From JARRPM01 sp963765545 (GTDB taxonomy: Bacteria > Pseudomonadota > Gammaproteobacteria > Pseudomonadales > Halieaceae): a stretch of DNA of 64,000 nt. The notes beneath the pieces were generated by a model. The model ran no database searches and was not told where the DNA came from. It saw nothing but the letters and a program-made list of their open reading frames with translations. The position numbers were made by a program, and so were the translations under genes. Shown in pieces: positions 1 to 9,517 of the stretch; positions within the stretch are counted from its first letter, which is position 1, and every line of letters starts with the position of its first letter. The stretch is from assembly GCA_963765545.1 (NCBI GenBank), contig CAVXWW010000009.1, positions 1 through 64,000 on the forward strand, read 5' to 3'.

Positions 1-12
1 GCATCGCACTGC

Positions 13-1374
<1,362 letters not shown>

Positions 1375-2646
1375 CTATGCGCCTCGCCTCATCGCTGCCT
1401 CTTCCGCTGGTGGCAGCGCGATGGTGAAGCAAGCGCCGCCTTGGTCAACGTTGCTGGCAGTCAGCGTGCCGCCGTGGGCTTCGACGATTCGTCGTGCCAC
1501 CGCCAGCCCGAGCCCAGTGCCGCGCGTGCGCCCTGTGTGGAACGGCTCGAAGATCGCCTCCTCGTCGCCCGCCACGATGCCACTGCCGCGGTCGTGCACG
1601 GCGATCACCAAGGCTCCCTGGTCCTGCGCCACGCGTACCGTCACCGCGCTGTCGGGTGGCGATGCCTGCAACGCGTTGTCGATCAGGTTGACCAGCACGC
1701 GCCGCAGCCGCGCAGCGTCGTAGCCCCAGTGCTCGGGCGCCTCGCGTTCTTCGATCACGACACGATCACCATGCTCGCGGGCCACCTGCTGCACCAGCTC
1801 CAGCGGCACGCTCGGCTGCACGTCGATCGCACCGGTGCGCACGAACTCCAGCAGCTCGTTGGTCAGCGCCTCCAAGCGCTCGGCCTCGTGCACCACCTGG
1901 CCCACCTTGCGCGTGGCGCGGTCTTGCTCCGCGCCCAACATCTCCTCCAGCAGCTGCGCGTGCCCCTTGAGCGATGCCAGCGGGTTGCGAAGCTCGTGCG
2001 CCAACACCGCTGACATCTGGCCCAGCGCCGCTAGCCGCCGCTTGTCCTCGAGCTGCTGCTCGAGCTCGCGCTGCCGTCCGGTCCAGCGCGCCGCGAGCAG
2101 CGCCAGGCCGATCATCACCAGCGCGATGATCGCGCTGATCCACAGCGCGCCTCGCGCCTGTGCGCGCATGTGCAGGGCCGCCGTGGGCTCCAGCTCCAGC
2201 GTGATCGAACGCAGCAGCCTCCGCACCGTCGCGCCTGGCCGGCGCCGCGGTCGCCAGCGATGACGCAGCCGCCGCGCCGTGACGCGGACCCGCTCGCCGG
2301 CGATGGTGATCGTCAACCGCCTGCGCGGGTCGCCTGCCGGCGCAACCAGCGACTCCCCCACCGCCAGCACGCCGTCGCCTAGCGCGACGTAGCGCAGGCC
2401 GCGGTCGTGCAGCTCCTCCAGCAACAAGGTGAGGTCGTCGGCCGTGACGTCGTGGTCGGCCAGCCGCACGCGGTCGCGCACGCTTCCCAGCAGCGACAGC
2501 GCTTCGGAGCGGATCAGGTCGCCGAAGGCCCGTCGCACCGACAGGTGGATGCCGGCGCTGGTGCCGACCAGCACCACCGACATGAGCAGGGCGAGCCCAA
2601 TCAGGGCCCGCCCCGGTGAAAGCCATCTGTGGCTCAGCTTAGCCAT
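1375..2646 (-). CDS. Membrane sensor histidine kinase
   Basis: A 423-residue sensor kinase. Transmembrane segments lie at about 14-34 and 168-187 and enclose a periplasmic sensor region of roughly 130 residues that I do not recognise. The HisKA H-box contains H217 in LAHELRNP, followed by N-box (NLIDNALQA) and G-box motifs (RGSGI, GTGLGL) of the HATPase domain. It should phosphorylate the regulator encoded immediately downstream. The EF-hand gene lies 29 bases upstream on the same strand, so the order is EF-hand protein, kinase, regulator. This resembles the logic of ZraP-ZraS-ZraR, where a periplasmic protein is coupled to a sigma-54 two-component system, but no ZraP homology is visible. Confidence 0.94.
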   Translation of the reverse strand: MAKLSHRWLSPGRALIGLALLMSVVLVGTSAGIHLSVRRAFGDLIRSEALSLLGSVRDRVRLADHDVTADDLTLLLEELHDRGLRYVALGDGVLAVGESLVAPAGDPRRRLTITIAGERVRVTARRLRHRWRPRRRPGATVRRLLRSITLELEPTAALHMRAQARGALWISAIIALVMIGLALLAARWTGRQRELEQQLEDKRRLAALGQMSAVLAHELRNPLASLKGHAQLLEEMLGAEQDRATRKVGQVVHEAERLEALTNELLEFVRTGAIDVQPSVPLELVQQVAREHGDRVVIEEREAPEHWGYDAARLRRVLVNLIDNALQASPPDSAVTVRVAQDQGALVIAVHDRGSGIVAGDEEAIFEPFHTGRTRGTGLGLAVARRIVEAHGGTLTASNVDQGGACFTIALPPAEEAAMRRGA

Positions 2647-2675
2647 CGATGACGTAGGTTAACACAGTCGGCTGA

Positions 2676-3293
2676 CTACGCGTCGTCACCACCGAAGCCA
2701 CCTGCCTCGCCGCCCTGCAAGCGGCCCTGACTCTGCTTACCGTGGCCGCGACCATGGTGGCCCCACTTGCCCTTCTTGCCGCGTGCACCCCTGCCCTTGC
2801 CACCGAAGCGCTTGTGCTTGCGCCCCTTGAAGCGCTTGGCCGCCGCCTCCATCTCACTCCAGGTGACGGTACCGTTGCCGTCGGCGTCGATCTTGGCAAA
2901 GCGGTGCTTGATCGGGCCGCAGGCCGCCTGGGCTTCGGCGGCCGAGATTTGCGCGTCACCGTTGCTGTCGAGCTTTTCGAAGCGCGCGACCATCCGGTGC
3001 TGACGCTTTTGCTTGCGCTCGACCTGGCTCAGCTTGCCGTCGCCGTCGGCGTCGTACTGCGCGAGCATCGCCTGCTTGCGTGCCGCACGCGCCGCCTTGC
3101 GCTCGGAACAATCGACTCTGCCATCCTTGTTGCTGTCCATCCGCAACAGCCGCGCCTCCATGCGCTGGCTGATGCAGCGCACGCGCTCGGAAAGCGCGCT
3201 CTGCTGTGCGGTGGACAAGGTTTCGGCGTTCGCCGTGCCGACCAAACCGATGATTCCCGATATCCCTGCGATGATGAGCTTGCTGCGTGACAT
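2676..3293 (-). CDS. Secreted four-EF-hand protein
   Basis: A 205-residue exported protein. Residues 1-23 are a signal peptide ending in ANA. Four EF-hand loops follow at about D53-E64, D81-E92, D109-E120 and D136-E147, with the DxDxDG pattern and a terminal Glu, which implies calcium binding. The third loop (DSNGDAQISAAE) has Ala instead of Gly at the sixth loop position. The tail from about 155 is very rich in Gly, Lys, Arg and His and could bind metal, polyanions or the envelope. The start is supported by a GGAGAGG ribosome site. It is the first gene of the presumed operon with the kinase and regulator, downstream of a minus-strand sigma-54-like promoter at 3366-3381. Confidence 0.88.
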   Translation of the reverse strand: MSRSKLIIAGISGIIGLVGTANAETLSTAQQSALSERVRCISQRMEARLLRMDSNKDGRVDCSERKAARAARKQAMLAQYDADGDGKLSQVERKQKRQHRMVARFEKLDSNGDAQISAAEAQAACGPIKHRFAKIDADGNGTVTWSEMEAAAKRFKGRKHKRFGGKGRGARGKKGKWGHHGRGHGKQSQGRLQGGEAGGFGGDDA

Positions 3294-3365
3294 GATCCTC
3301 TCCTTGGTTGTCGTCCACTCGGCGCCCTCCGTGGCCGCCGTTCGCTCTCACAGCTCTCACCCAAG

Positions 3366-3381
3366 AGCACGGCGCGTGCCA
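3366..3381 (-). promoter_or_regulatory. Probable sigma-54 promoter (EF-hand/kinase/regulator operon)
   Basis: On the minus strand the sequence reads TGGCACGCGCCGTGCT. The -24 element TGGCAC is perfect. The -12 element is GTGC against TTGC. GG and GC are separated by exactly 10 bases, as sigma-54 requires. The start codon at 3293 is about 75 bases downstream. Confidence 0.6.
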
Positions 3382-3429
3382 GCCCGTCCTACCCGAAATA
3401 CACGAGGGATTTTGGACTTTTCGCGCACG

Positions 3430-3468
3430 CTGCGGGTCGGATCCCGCAGTCGGGCTGCGGATTCCGCA
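3430..3468. promoter_or_regulatory. Paired palindromes, candidate activator binding sites
   Basis: Two adjacent palindromes share a core. One has arms CTGCGGG (3430-3436) and CCCGCAG (3443-3449) around a 6-base spacer. The other is TGCGGA-T-TCCGCA (3456-3468). They lie about 50-90 bases upstream of both outward-facing sigma-54-like promoters, the normal place for enhancer sites of an NtrC-type activator. Assignment to the regulator at 13-1374 is inference. Confidence 0.5.
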
Positions 3469-3521
3469 CTCGCGCGAGCGGCCAAACGCGTAAGTGCTCG
3501 AATCCGCGCGCCGGTGGCAAC

Positions 3522-3537
3522 TGGCCCACTTGTTGCT
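3522..3537 (+). promoter_or_regulatory. Probable sigma-54 promoter (second EF-hand gene)
   Basis: The plus strand reads TGGCCCACTTGTTGCT, with -24 TGGCCC and -12 TTGC. GG and GC are separated by exactly 10 bases. The ATG at 3616 is about 80 bases downstream. It mirrors the minus-strand promoter around the palindromes. Confidence 0.62.
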
Positions 3538-3615
3538 CAACCCCCTCGCATGCTCGGCACGCTGCCGGACGGAAACAGACGGTGCGCCACGCACCCTAGG
3601 ACAAGGAGAAGACCG

Positions 3616-4203
3616 ATGCGTAAGACCACGATGATCAGCAGCCTGATCGCCGCGACGTTCCTTCTGGTCGGAAGACGCAGGCGGCACCGAAAAGGCAGGC
3701 CAACCAGCGACGCACGCGCGCGGTGCGGAGCAGCGCACGCAATCGTGCAGGCGCCCGCAAAGCGCGCTCAGCACAAACGCGCCACGAGCGTCCGCGCGAA
3801 GACCACCCTGCGCCAACCGGTCGTGCGCGTGAAGACCAACGTGCGCAGGCCGGTCGTGCGCGTGAAGACCATCGTGCGCCAGCCGATCGTGCGCGTGAGG
3901 ACCACCGTGCGCCAGCCGGTCGCCACCGTGTACCCCGCGCCCTACGTCAGGCGTACGACGGTGGGGTATCCGCGTGTCGCACGGCCCATGCGCGTACGCA
4001 GGCCCGTCGTCACCACGACGGCATACCGACGCCCCGCCCCGCGGTTGGCCTACCAGGCCTTCCAGCGCATCGACCGCAACCGCGACGGCTACATCAGCCG
4101 GGGTGAGGCACGCCAGGCCGGCTACACGTTAGGAACCTTCCGTCGGGCCGACCGAAACCGCGACGGCCTGCTCACCCGCTACGAGGCACGAGCTTGGCTC
4201 TAG
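3616..4203 (+). CDS. Exported Arg-rich repeat protein with two EF-hands
   Basis: A 195-residue protein. An ACAAGGAGAA ribosome site supports the ATG at 3616, although the frame stays open far upstream. Residues 1-19 look like a signal peptide (MRKTTMISSLIAATFLLVG), but the frame then becomes abruptly Arg-rich with no AxA cleavage site. A 33-bp tandem repeat encodes three 11-residue units of the type VRQPVVRVKTx. Two C-terminal EF-hand loops follow (DRNRDGYISRGE and DRNRDGLLTRYE). The frame between about 3670 and 3800 is doubtful, because another frame there also reads as a basic Lys/Ala-rich sequence, so a compensated pair of indels cannot be excluded. A divergent partner of the EF-hand/kinase operon. 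Confidence 0.72.
   Translation: MRKTTMISSLIAATFLLVGRRRRHRKGRPTSDARARCGAAHAIVQAPAKRAQHKRATSVRAKTTLRQPVVRVKTNVRRPVVRVKTIVRQPIVRVRTTVRQPVATVYPAPYVRRTTVGYPRVARPMRVRRPVVTTTAYRRPAPRLAYQAFQRIDRNRDGYISRGEARQAGYTLGTFRRADRNRDGLLTRYEARAWL
3808..3906 (+). repeat. 33-bp in-frame tandem repeat, three copies
   Basis: Units begin at 3808, 3841 and 3874, with a partial fourth from 3907. Each encodes 11 residues of the form (L/V)R(Q/R)P(V/I)VRV(K/R)Tx, a strongly basic, valine-alternating segment that may be extended or beta-structured. Confidence 0.85.
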
Positions 4204-4206
4204 CCG

Positions 4207-4746
4207 CTAACCTCTCCCCTCACGGCGCGATGCCCGCCCGGGTGTCGCGCCGTTCATTTTGGCTAACGCATCCGGACACGAGGTGCTGGGTCGGGGGTGG
4301 CATCCGCTCATTCCGCAGCTGCGCCGACACTGCCGTGGCTCTTGGTGATCGCGATACTGTGGTGTCGGCGCTTCTGGGCGGGGACGACCCAACATCTGGC
4401 TTAGCGTCGCTGCTCCTAGGCTTTGTCTGGTTTTGAAATAGCGCACGCAGGAGCCATTATTGGGCCGAATTGGTGATCTTCGTGCATGGCGGTCGTTGAC
4501 GTTGACCTTGACGTAGCCGTTGACCTTGTCGCGGCCCACGAGCACAGTGCGGCAGTACGACGGATTTGGGTGCTTGCGTCGTTCGATGTTGATGCCCGCA
4601 ACCAGCCGATATGAGGTGCATGACTCGCTGAAGATTGCGAACAGCTCCTGGCCGCGTGACCAACATTCTGCGAGCCATGCACCCGGATTGACCAGATAGA
4701 GCAAGGCGAGTAGCGCGGCCACCACGCCGAGATGAGTCAGCCACAA
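4207..4746 (-). CDS. Doubtful small membrane protein; otherwise non-coding gap
   Basis: The 4204-4883 interval has no clear gene. The best candidate on the minus strand has a hydrophobic segment (THLGVVAALLALLYLV, coded about 4690-4740) followed by a plausible soluble stretch containing YRLVAGINIERRKHPNP and VGRDKVNGYVKVNV. No convincing ribosome site or ATG is present; a TTG at 4746 is one possible start. The C-terminal part is low-complexity and probably not real protein. No family recognised. It may be a decayed gene. Confidence 0.2.
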   Translation of the reverse strand: MWLTHLGVVAALLALLYLVNPGAWLAECWSRGQELFAIFSESCTSYRLVAGINIERRKHPNPSYCRTVLVGRDKVNGYVKVNVNDRHARRSPIRPNNGSCVRYFKTRQSLGAATLSQMLGRPRPEAPTPQYRDHQEPRQCRRSCGMSGCHPRPSTSCPDALAKMNGATPGRASRREGRG

Positions 4747-4883
4747 AGAATGAATGAAGCCGATCTTAGACGAAAAGGTCAAGTATCGTGCTGCTGGGCG
4801 GGCGGTCGAGCTCCTTTCTTTCCGTTTGCTCCGAGAGGTCCGACTCGGGCAAACTCTGCTCGACGACGAGTACTTGCCTGACC

Positions 4884-7094
4884 ATGGCCAAAGAACAACA
4901 GACACAAGCCCAGGAGCACGACGACACACCGATATGCCGGCTTCGCGTGGTGGTCCTCGAAGGGGCCGACGCGGGCCAGGCCTACGAGCCTGATACGGGT
5001 CAAACGATTTCCGTCGGCTCTTTCCGCGACAACGACGTCGTTCTCAACGACCCTGCAGTCAGCCGCTATCACATCGAGCTCCGTCAGGGCGAAAAGGGTA
5101 TCGAGGCGCTTGATTTGGGCAGCCTCAACGGGACTTTTCTGGACGGAGTGCGCCTCCTGCGCGCCATCCTTCCTCCGGGCACCCGCCTGAGGCTCGGTTC
5201 CACGGTGATAGGCGTGCAGGACGGATCGCCTGCCAGGGCACAGCCTGACGAGGGCCGGCCCAGCGTCGCCGGTCTGGTCGGGCGCAGCGGAGCCATTCGA
5301 GAGCTCCACGCGACCATCTACGGCCTGGCCAGCAGCCCCGTCTCGGTACTCATCGAAGGGGAAACCGGTACGGGCAAGGAGGTCGTCGCGCGGGCAATCC
5401 ACGGGACTGGGACGCGCGATAAGCAGCCGTTCGTCGTGGTCGACTGCGGCTCTTTGCCCCCCACACTCGATCGCTTCCGAGCTTTCGGGCACGAGCAAGG
5501 GGCCTTCACCGGCGCAGACCGCCAGCACGTTGGTGCCTTCGAGCGCGCCCACGGTGGTACGTTGTTTCTCGACGAGGTGGGTGAGCTGCCCTTGCAGATC
5601 CAGCCGGTTCTGCTGGGAGTGCTCGAGCGCCGCAGGTTCCGCCGGGTGGGCGGATCGGAGGAAATCGCGGTCGACGTGCGCGTTATCGCCGCGACCCATC
5701 GCGACCTGCGCGCCGAGGTGAATGCCGGCACGTTCCGTCCCGATCTGTACTATCGGCTGGCGGTCACCCGGGTCGTTATCCCACCGCTACGCGAACGGCC
5801 CGAGGACATCGAGCCGCTCGTGGCGCACTTCGTCGAGCAAATCACCGGGGACCGCAGCCGCTCCCCCCTGGGCCGGGCCACGGTGACGGAAATGCGCGCG
5901 CAGCGCTGGACCGGCAACGTGCGGGAACTGCGCAATGTGGTCGAAGCGGCCCTGGCGATGGGGCACTCCGAGCTGGGCCGGACTCGGGAGGTCGAGCTCA
6001 CATCGCCCAGCGCGCTGGCATCCTACCGGGACGCGCGCGCTGAAGCATTGGCTGACTTCGAGCGTGAATATCTCGCGGGCCTCATCGTACGCTGCAAGGA
6101 GATTGAGCCCTTCAAGGGCCTGTTGCTGGGCCTGTTTTTTATCGCCATTGGTATGACGCTCAACCTGCAACTGCTGGCCAGCGAGCCGCTGTTGATATTG
6201 GGAGCTGCCATCGCGCTGGTCGCCGTCAAGACGCTGATTATCTGGTCCTTGCTCAGGCTGGCGGGGCAGACCAGCAACGATGCCATGCGGGTGGGCCTGA
6301 TGTTGTCACAGGGCGGCGAGTTTGCTTTTGTGGTAATGACCCAGGCGGTGGGCAACGGCCTGGTCGAACCCGCGCTTGCCGGCCAGGTGACGTTGGTGGT
6401 GGGGGTCTCCATGGCACTGACAGCGCCGCTGGTGATTTTACATAGCCAGTTATTCAGCACTGAAAACTGCCCCAGGGTATACGACCAGACCCGGGACCAT
6501 GACGAGCCTGAAGTCGTAATCGCCGGATTTGGCCGCTTTGGTCAGATGACCGGCCTTATCCTGGCGGCAAATGGGGTCCCCTTTACTGCCTTGGACAATA
6601 ACGCGGAGCACATCGAGTTCGTCAAGAAATTTGGCAACAAGGTTTTTTACGGTGATGCAAGCCGGCTGGACCTGCTGAAAATGGCGGGGATCGATCACGC
6701 CAGGGTGATGTTACTTGCTCTCGATAACGAGGAGCAGAGCCTGCGTGTGGCTGAACTGATGCGCGAACACTACCCCCATGTGAAACTGGTTGTGCGAGGG
6801 CACAACCGGGCCAGTGCGGCCTTGTTCAGGCAGCTGGGCGTGACCTTGGTGGTGCGAGAACTGTCCGAGAGCAGCCTGCTGGCAGCCGCCTGCGTGCTAC
6901 AGGAGTACGGCTACAGCGATGCTGCTGCCAGCAGGATGGTCCAGATATTCAAGCACCATGATGAAGAGTCGCTGGAAAAGTCCCTGGAGCTGCAGGGCGA
7001 CACAGAAGCCTTGATAGACCATGCGCTGCACAGCAGGGAATACCTGGCGACCCTGTTTCAGCATGACGTCGAGGAAATTACCCGGACAGGCTAG
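4884..7094 (+). CDS. Fused frame: FHA/sigma-54 activator joined to KefC C-terminal half
   Basis: One 736-residue frame made of parts from two unrelated proteins. Residues 20-112 are an FHA domain (GSFRDNDVVLNDPAVSRYH, GSLNGTF). Residues 130-320 are a sigma-54 AAA+ domain with GETGTGKE (159-166), GAFTGA (206-211) and GGTLFLDE (224-231). The segment EREYLAGLIVRCK (393-405) normally leads into a Fis helix-turn-helix. Instead EIEPFKGLLLGLFFIAIGM follows, the mid-protein motif of KefC/KefB potassium-proton antiporters, then membrane helices, an RCK/TrkA-N Rossmann domain (VVIAGFGRFGQ) and the KefC tail. The first about 260 residues of KefC and the activator's DNA-binding domain are both missing. 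GC content changes at the same place. I chose ATG 4884 (MAKEQQTQ) over an upstream in-frame ATG because the FHA domain begins soon after it. Confidence 0.85.
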   Translation: MAKEQQTQAQEHDDTPICRLRVVVLEGADAGQAYEPDTGQTISVGSFRDNDVVLNDPAVSRYHIELRQGEKGIEALDLGSLNGTFLDGVRLLRAILPPGTRLRLGSTVIGVQDGSPARAQPDEGRPSVAGLVGRSGAIRELHATIYGLASSPVSVLIEGETGTGKEVVARAIHGTGTRDKQPFVVVDCGSLPPTLDRFRAFGHEQGAFTGADRQHVGAFERAHGGTLFLDEVGELPLQIQPVLLGVLERRRFRRVGGSEEIAVDVRVIAATHRDLRAEVNAGTFRPDLYYRLAVTRVVIPPLRERPEDIEPLVAHFVEQITGDRSRSPLGRATVTEMRAQRWTGNVRELRNVVEAALAMGHSELGRTREVELTSPSALASYRDARAEALADFEREYLAGLIVRCKEIEPFKGLLLGLFFIAIGMTLNLQLLASEPLLILGAAIALVAVKTLIIWSLLRLAGQTSNDAMRVGLMLSQGGEFAFVVMTQAVGNGLVEPALAGQVTLVVGVSMALTAPLVILHSQLFSTENCPRVYDQTRDHDEPEVVIAGFGRFGQMTGLILAANGVPFTALDNNAEHIEFVKKFGNKVFYGDASRLDLLKMAGIDHARVMLLALDNEEQSLRVAELMREHYPHVKLVVRGHNRASAALFRQLGVTLVVRELSESSLLAAACVLQEYGYSDAAASRMVQIFKHHDEESLEKSLELQGDTEALIDHALHSREYLATLFQHDVEEITRTG
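6096..6106. other. Junction between two unrelated genomes or genes
   Basis: The codon for K405 (6096-6098) is the last that fits the FHA/sigma-54 family. From E406-I407 (6099-6104) the protein follows KefC. Everything left of this point is high-GC and Myxococcota-like; everything right is gammaproteobacterial in character. Exact breakpoint resolution is limited to a few codons. Confidence 0.8.
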
Positions 7095-7193
7095 TCCGCA
7101 GGGCGCGTGGGGGGGCCGCATCTGCTTGTGTGGCGCCGGTGTCGTTGCGACAATATGTTACCGTTCAAAGCTATCACTGCCCCGGAGGTGGTC

Positions 7194-8096
7194 ATGACCG
7201 ATACAGAATTGCAAACAGCGTCACGCCCGGACGCGGGCGGCAGTATATCGCTGCTGATCGAACCCCGCCTGACTGACCTGGGCGAGTTCTCAGTGCGCCG
7301 GGCACTGCCGGCGCAGGAGAGGCGAATGGTGGGCCCCTTTGTTTTCTTCGACCATATGGGGCCGGCAGTATTTCCCCCCGGCAAGGGCATTGCCGTGCGA
7401 CCCCACCCCCATATCGGCATCGCGACGATCACATACCTTTTCGAGGGGGAGATCATGCACCGGGACAGCCTCGGTGTGGTTCAGCCCATACAGGCCGGCG
7501 CAGTTAACCTGATGACCGCGGGGAAAGGCATCGTGCACTCTGAGCGGGCCGGCGCAGACCTGGATAAGCTGTCCAGCTTGCACGGCATTCAGTCCTGGAT
7601 AGCATTGCCGCAGTCCGAGGAGGAGCGCGAGCCGGATTTCAGCCATTACCCTGCCGCGGAACTGCCCTTTATAGAACTGCCCGGCGCCAGGGTTCGTCTT
7701 ATCATGGGAGAGGCGTTTGGCAAGTGCTCGCCGGTGACATGCTACTCCCGCACCCTCTACCTGGATTGTGAACTGGACGGCGGTGCCGGGATCAGTCTGC
7801 CCGCGACCGAGCAGGAACTGGCCTTTTACGTGGTGGAGGGCGCAGTGCAGGCGGATGGAGAGACTATGGAGCCAGGGGTTATGGCGGTCGCCCGCCCTGG
7901 AAAGAGCGTGCAGTTGGACGCCTCGGCTGACAGCCGGGTTATGGTTATCGGAGGTGATTCTCCCGGTGAACGTTTCCTCAACTGGAATTTTGTTTCCAGT
8001 TCGAAAGAGAGAATCGAGCAGGCCAGGCAAGACTGGCAAAACGGCAAGTTTCCCCTTGTGCCCGGGGATGATGAATTTATTCCGCTGCCCGAATAG
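7194..8096 (+). CDS. Pirin family protein
   Basis: A 300-residue bicupin of the pirin family. The N-terminal cupin contains the metal-site motifs RPHPHIGIATITYLFEG and GIVHSERAG, which supply the His, His, His and Glu ligands known in pirins. MVGPFVFFDHMGP before them is a typical pirin signature. The ATG at 7194 has a GGAGGTG ribosome site; longer in-frame extensions add only non-conserved sequence. Some pirins are quercetin dioxygenases or redox-sensing cofactors, and the substrate here cannot be told. It sits 43 bases before the Nramp-family gene and may share a transcript with it. Confidence 0.93.
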   Translation: MTDTELQTASRPDAGGSISLLIEPRLTDLGEFSVRRALPAQERRMVGPFVFFDHMGPAVFPPGKGIAVRPHPHIGIATITYLFEGEIMHRDSLGVVQPIQAGAVNLMTAGKGIVHSERAGADLDKLSSLHGIQSWIALPQSEEEREPDFSHYPAAELPFIELPGARVRLIMGEAFGKCSPVTCYSRTLYLDCELDGGAGISLPATEQELAFYVVEGAVQADGETMEPGVMAVARPGKSVQLDASADSRVMVIGGDSPGERFLNWNFVSSSKERIEQARQDWQNGKFPLVPGDDEFIPLPE

Positions 8097-8139
8097 GGGG
8101 CCACATCGACAATAACAAGTTCGCCCTGCCAGGGGGATC

Positions 8140-9357
8140 ATGACAGGCTCAGGCAGCAAGTTCGGCCCCGGTATCCTGGTAACGGCCGCGTTCATCGGGC
8201 CCGGGACAGTGACCACCGCGAGTATTGCAGGCGCCAATTACGGTTTCGCCTTGCTGTGGGCACTGGTCTTTTCCGTGCTGGCTACCATTGTCTTGCAGGA
8301 GATGTCGGCCCGGCTTGCCCTGGTGACACGGCAGGGCCTGGCACAGGCTTTGCGCAACACGTATCGAGAGAGCTGGTTGGGCTCCGCCGCTGTCATACTG
8401 GTGGTCGCGGCTGTGGGTATAGGAAACGCAGCCTACCAAACCGGCAACATCACGGGCGCCGCGCTGGGCCTGCAAAGTATCAGTGGCATCGGCCTGGGCT
8501 GGTGGGCGCTGCTGGTCGGTGTGCTTGCCGGCACGCTGCTGGCCTTCGGTGTTTATGCCCTTATTGAAAAACTGCTGATCGCGCTGGTCCTGCTGATGAG
8601 CCTCGTGTTTCTGCTCACGCTGGCAATGGTCAAGCCGTCGCTTGGCGCCATGCTCGGTGGCCTCTTCGTGCCCTCCCTGCCCCCCGGGTCACTGTTGACC
8701 GTAATGGCATTGATCGGTACCACGGTCGTGCCCTACAACCTGTTTTTACACGCCAGTGCGGTGCAGGCAAAGTGGCCAGCCAGTGTGGACAAGCGGCAGG
8801 CATTGCATGAGTCGCGCATCGATACCGGTGTCTCCATCGGCCTGGGTGGACTGATAACCCTGGCGGTGATGAGCACCTCAGCGGCGGCTTTTTTTGGCGG
8901 CGATAGTTCATTTTCTGCCGCCAGCATGGCGCAACAGCTCGAACCCCTGCTGGGCGCTGGCGCACACTACTTCTTCGCCGCGGGTCTCTTCGCCGCTGGA
9001 CTCAGTAGTGCGGTAACAGCGCCTTTGGCGGCAGCCTATGCGGTCTGTGGCGTGCTGGGCTGGTCGCAGGATCTGCGCAGTGGGCGCTTCAGGGTGGTCT
9101 GGATCACGGTTCTGCTGTGTGGGACCGTGTTCTCCGCAATCGGCATTAAACCCCTTGCCGCCATTTTATTTGCCCAGGCGGCCAATGGATTCCTGTTACC
9201 GTTTTGCGCGGTATTCCTGGTATTGATCATGAATCGGCGCGATTTGCTGGGTGAATATGCCAACCGGCCGCTGGCCAATGGCCTGGGTGCCCTGGTTGTT
9301 GTGGTTACCGTTGTACTGGGACTGTTGAAACTGCAGCAGGTAGTGAGCGCACTCTAG
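8140..9357 (+). CDS. Nramp-family transporter with altered metal site
   Basis: A 405-residue integral membrane protein with about 11 helices and the Nramp fold pattern (FGPGILVTAAFIGPGTVTT at the start). A GGGGG ribosome site precedes the ATG. In Mn/Fe transporters of this family, helix 1 carries DPGN and helix 6 carries MPH, and these residues bind the metal. Here the equivalents are G20-P21-G22-T23 and V197-P198-Y199-N200, so the metal-binding Asp, Asn, Met and His are all replaced. It is therefore unlikely to be an ordinary MntH. It may move another substrate, as the known Nramp-related transporters for magnesium or aluminium do, though I cannot place it in either group. Confidence 0.85.
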   Translation: MTGSGSKFGPGILVTAAFIGPGTVTTASIAGANYGFALLWALVFSVLATIVLQEMSARLALVTRQGLAQALRNTYRESWLGSAAVILVVAAVGIGNAAYQTGNITGAALGLQSISGIGLGWWALLVGVLAGTLLAFGVYALIEKLLIALVLLMSLVFLLTLAMVKPSLGAMLGGLFVPSLPPGSLLTVMALIGTTVVPYNLFLHASAVQAKWPASVDKRQALHESRIDTGVSIGLGGLITLAVMSTSAAAFFGGDSSFSAASMAQQLEPLLGAGAHYFFAAGLFAAGLSSAVTAPLAAAYAVCGVLGWSQDLRSGRFRVVWITVLLCGTVFSAIGIKPLAAILFAQAANGFLLPFCAVFLVLIMNRRDLLGEYANRPLANGLGALVVVVTVVLGLLKLQQVVSAL

Positions 9358-9517
9358 ACGCGGGGCCAACCCTGGCGGAGCATCGGCAATCGCTGGGTGG
9401 CAGGTTCATTCATCCGGATGGCGGATTCGCGCGTAACACCCTGTAGGCCCCATGTGAATCCAGAACAAAGTTGCAGCCCGGGGTATGGATTGCAGAACAT
9501 AACAAGAGACCATCCCA

